Assembly (NCBI GenBank): GCA_002729015.1
Contig: PBVO01000046.1
Span: 1-15,180 of the forward strand
Length of the DNA: 15,180 nt
From: Candidatus Poribacteria bacterium
GTDB lineage: Bacteria; Poribacteria; WGA-4E; UBA9662
Reading direction: 5' to 3'
Notes under the pieces: model-generated
What the model saw: the letters and a program-made list of their open reading frames with translations, nothing else
The model's database searches: none
What the model was told of the DNA's origin: nothing
Position numbers and translations under genes: made by a program
Shown here: positions 14,162 to 15,180 of the stretch, in pieces
How the letters are laid out: the number at the start of each line of letters is the position of its first letter
Numbering within the stretch: position 1 is the first letter of the stretch

Positions 14162-14751
14162 TTTTCTTCCGCACCAGGTCGTGTGTATTTATAAAGATTC
14201 TTAATGTTAATTCCAACAACAAAATCATCGAACTCAGCATATTCCGGCTTAGAAAAAATATCACGCTTCATCCGTACCAGAATCTGATCCCCATATTTTG
14301 AAAGGTTTGCTGCATGTTTCAAATCATTACTGGTCTGGTTGGACAAAACTAAAAAGCATATCTCTTTGATCCTCAACTGTATTACTTGCCAAGTTTTGTT
14401 TTCTTGTAGTATATTCCAAGTTTCGCTTTCTTTTTCAACCAGTTTCTTGAATTCGAGTTCAACACCAAATTGTTTAGACAATGCCTCACGATCTCTGGTG
14501 TTGAACATTAAAGGCGTTTTTTTATCGAACAGGTCGTTTTTATCAGTCCCATCTACAGTATCAATAAGCCTTCTTTCTTCCCCGGCGGAAGTGGGGGGGG
14601 CAGCGTCAGATTTGGGGGTCGATGAATAAATTAGTGGAATTGCAACAGCAACAGCTGTCGTAGCAATCAGTATAAAAGGAAAGAAAGATATAGCAGGGTC
14701 GATCTTGATCTTTTCTTTCTTTGAACGGTCAACATTGGTATCTTCTGTCAT
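14158..14751 (-). CDS. FliL-like protein, first and more divergent copy
   Basis: This is a 197-residue bitopic protein. It has a charged cytoplasmic N-terminus (1 to about 22), one membrane segment (about 23-43, FFPFILIATTAVAVAIPLIY), a Pro/Ala/Ser linker and a periplasmic domain. The C-terminal part follows the FliL signature by eye: IKEICFLVLSNQTSNDL, then a helix with ILVRMKRDIF, then YAEFDDFVVG. The position between motB and another fliL supports this, but similarity is faint, so FliL-like is used rather than a symbol. The frame could start at TTG 14772. The ATG at 14751 (MTEDTN) is preferred because the paralogue starts MTEN and a promoter -10 covers 14772-14777. Its stop overlaps the next ORF (ATGA). 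A C8 run lies in the linker. Confidence 0.6.
   Translation of the reverse strand: MTEDTNVDRSKKEKIKIDPAISFFPFILIATTAVAVAIPLIYSSTPKSDAAPPTSAGEERRLIDTVDGTDKNDLFDKKTPLMFNTRDREALSKQFGVELEFKKLVEKESETWNILQENKTWQVIQLRIKEICFLVLSNQTSNDLKHAANLSKYGDQILVRMKRDIFSKPEYAEFDDFVVGINIKNLYKYTRPGAEEK
14593..14600 (-). repeat. C8 homopolymer in the first FliL-like gene
   Basis: Eight consecutive C on the coding strand encode the Ala-Pro-Pro linker just after the membrane segment. A gain or loss of one C would truncate nearly the whole periplasmic domain. Confidence 0.7.
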
Positions 14752-14771
14752 AACGATTCTGCTTAGCTGCA

Positions 14772-14800
14772 ATTATAACGCAGACTAGAGTACACAACAA
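14772..14800 (-). promoter_or_regulatory. Sigma70-type promoter candidate between motB and the first FliL-like gene
   Basis: On the - strand TTGTTG (14800-14795) and a perfect TATAAT (14777-14772) are separated by exactly 17 bp. They lie in the 91-bp gap after motB. The -35 is weak (three of six), but position and spacing are right, so the fliL-to-fliR part may be transcribed separately from motA/motB. Confidence 0.4.
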
Positions 14801-14842
14801 GAACAGAATATATTGATTAAATCAAAAGAAGAAACTATTTCT

Positions 14843-15180
14843 TTAATCGGACAATCCTCTTGGTTTTTCAAAACGATGTTCAATGAAAATTTCGATTCTT
14901 CTATTGTCTTTATCTTCTTCAGCAGAAGGTAAAGGTTTTGTATCTGCATAAGCCTTGATCGCAGTATTGTTTTCTTTGACGTAAGGTACTCCGTTCGGTG
15001 GACCAACTTTTGTCAAGAATTTTTGAACGGCCCTGGCCCTAGCATAAGACAACTGCCAATTATCTTCATATTTCCCACCCACAACTTGATTTTGGTCTGT
15101 GTGGCCAGCTATGAAGATTCGATTACCCCCCAAACTTTTGAGTTCTTTCGCCACCTCCAGAAGTACTTCTTCCATCCCAG
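14843..15180 (-). CDS. motB: Flagellar stator protein MotB, C-terminal OmpA-like domain, truncated by window end
   Basis: The frame is open from the window end to TAA at 14845-14843 (112 codons visible). It contains the peptidoglycan-binding OmpA/MotB domain: VAKELKSLGGNRIFIAGHTD, then WQLSYARARAVQKFL and DNRRIEIFIEHRF. In the loop between the last two blocks, AYADTKPL takes the place of the common GYGE.xP. MotB anchors the stator to the cell wall; its membrane helix with the proton- or sodium-binding Asp lies outside the window. A Met codon at 15175 is internal, because domain homology continues past it. General OmpA-family proteins share this fold, but the SYARA pattern and the flagellar operon make MotB the best call. 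Confidence 0.9.
   Translation of the reverse strand, partial: GMEEVLLEVAKELKSLGGNRIFIAGHTDQNQVVGGKYEDNWQLSYARARAVQKFLTKVGPPNGVPYVKENNTAIKAYADTKPLPSAEEDKDNRRIEIFIEHRFEKPRGLSD

Noticed and set aside
14785..15006. A 73-codon - strand frame overlapping the motB end
   Set aside because: It overlaps the conserved MotB domain in another frame and carries no family signal.
1..15180. Defence system, phage, transposon, CRISPR or biosynthetic cluster
   Set aside because: No transposase, integrase, nuclease, toxin-antitoxin pair, regularly spaced repeat or biosynthetic core enzyme could be seen; the genes divide cleanly into small metabolic units and a flagellar operon.

Overview
The window looks like a chromosomal segment of a diderm, flagellated, probably marine heterotroph. 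The mix of families points by general knowledge to a Poribacteria-like lineage: a Gfo/Idh/MocA oxidoreductase, two phytanoyl-CoA-dioxygenase (PhyH) proteins, a secreted LamG protein, an NHL-propeller protein and a SUMF1-domain lipoprotein remnant, all in moderately AT-rich DNA. Other accessory-rich phyla such as Planctomycetes or Tectomicrobia cannot be excluded, and there is no rRNA, tRNA or other phylogenetic marker here.

Left part (1-7303, accessory metabolism). A Gfo/Idh/MocA gene cut by the window edge is followed after 27 bp by a PhyH dioxygenase gene, and the pair ends at a near-perfect hairpin. A LamG-type secreted protein is encoded convergently. A promoter-bearing AT-rich gap separates it from a second, divergent PhyH gene. 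That gene converges on an NHL-repeat propeller gene. Next is a Trp-rich multi-pass membrane protein of no recognised function. Beyond it lies a clear but degraded SUMF1 (formylglycine-generating-enzyme-like) gene, complement(6367..7303), with three in-frame stops and two frameshifts.

Middle (7304-9184). An IlvD/Edd-family Fe-S dehydratase runs on the + strand. It uses a TTG start with a strong ribosome binding site, and an extended -10 promoter with a 9-bp direct repeat around its -35 lies upstream.

Right part (9185-15180). A minus-strand flagellar operon reads, in transcription order: motB (cut by the window end), a first FliL-like gene, a 68-codon ORF, a second FliL-like gene, fliM, fliN, fliO, fliP, fliQ, fliR. 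These encode the stator, the stator-associated FliL proteins, two C-ring switch proteins and the core of the export gate. flhB and flhA do not follow fliR; the operon stops against the convergent dehydratase gene. Unusual points are the tandem divergent FliL paralogues, the small ORF that fits exactly between them, and slippage-prone homopolymers in both.

I see no CRISPR array, transposase, RNA gene, phage gene or recognisable defence system. The most informative anomalies are the SUMF1 pseudogene, the FliL duplication with its intervening ORF, and the unidentified membrane protein family.
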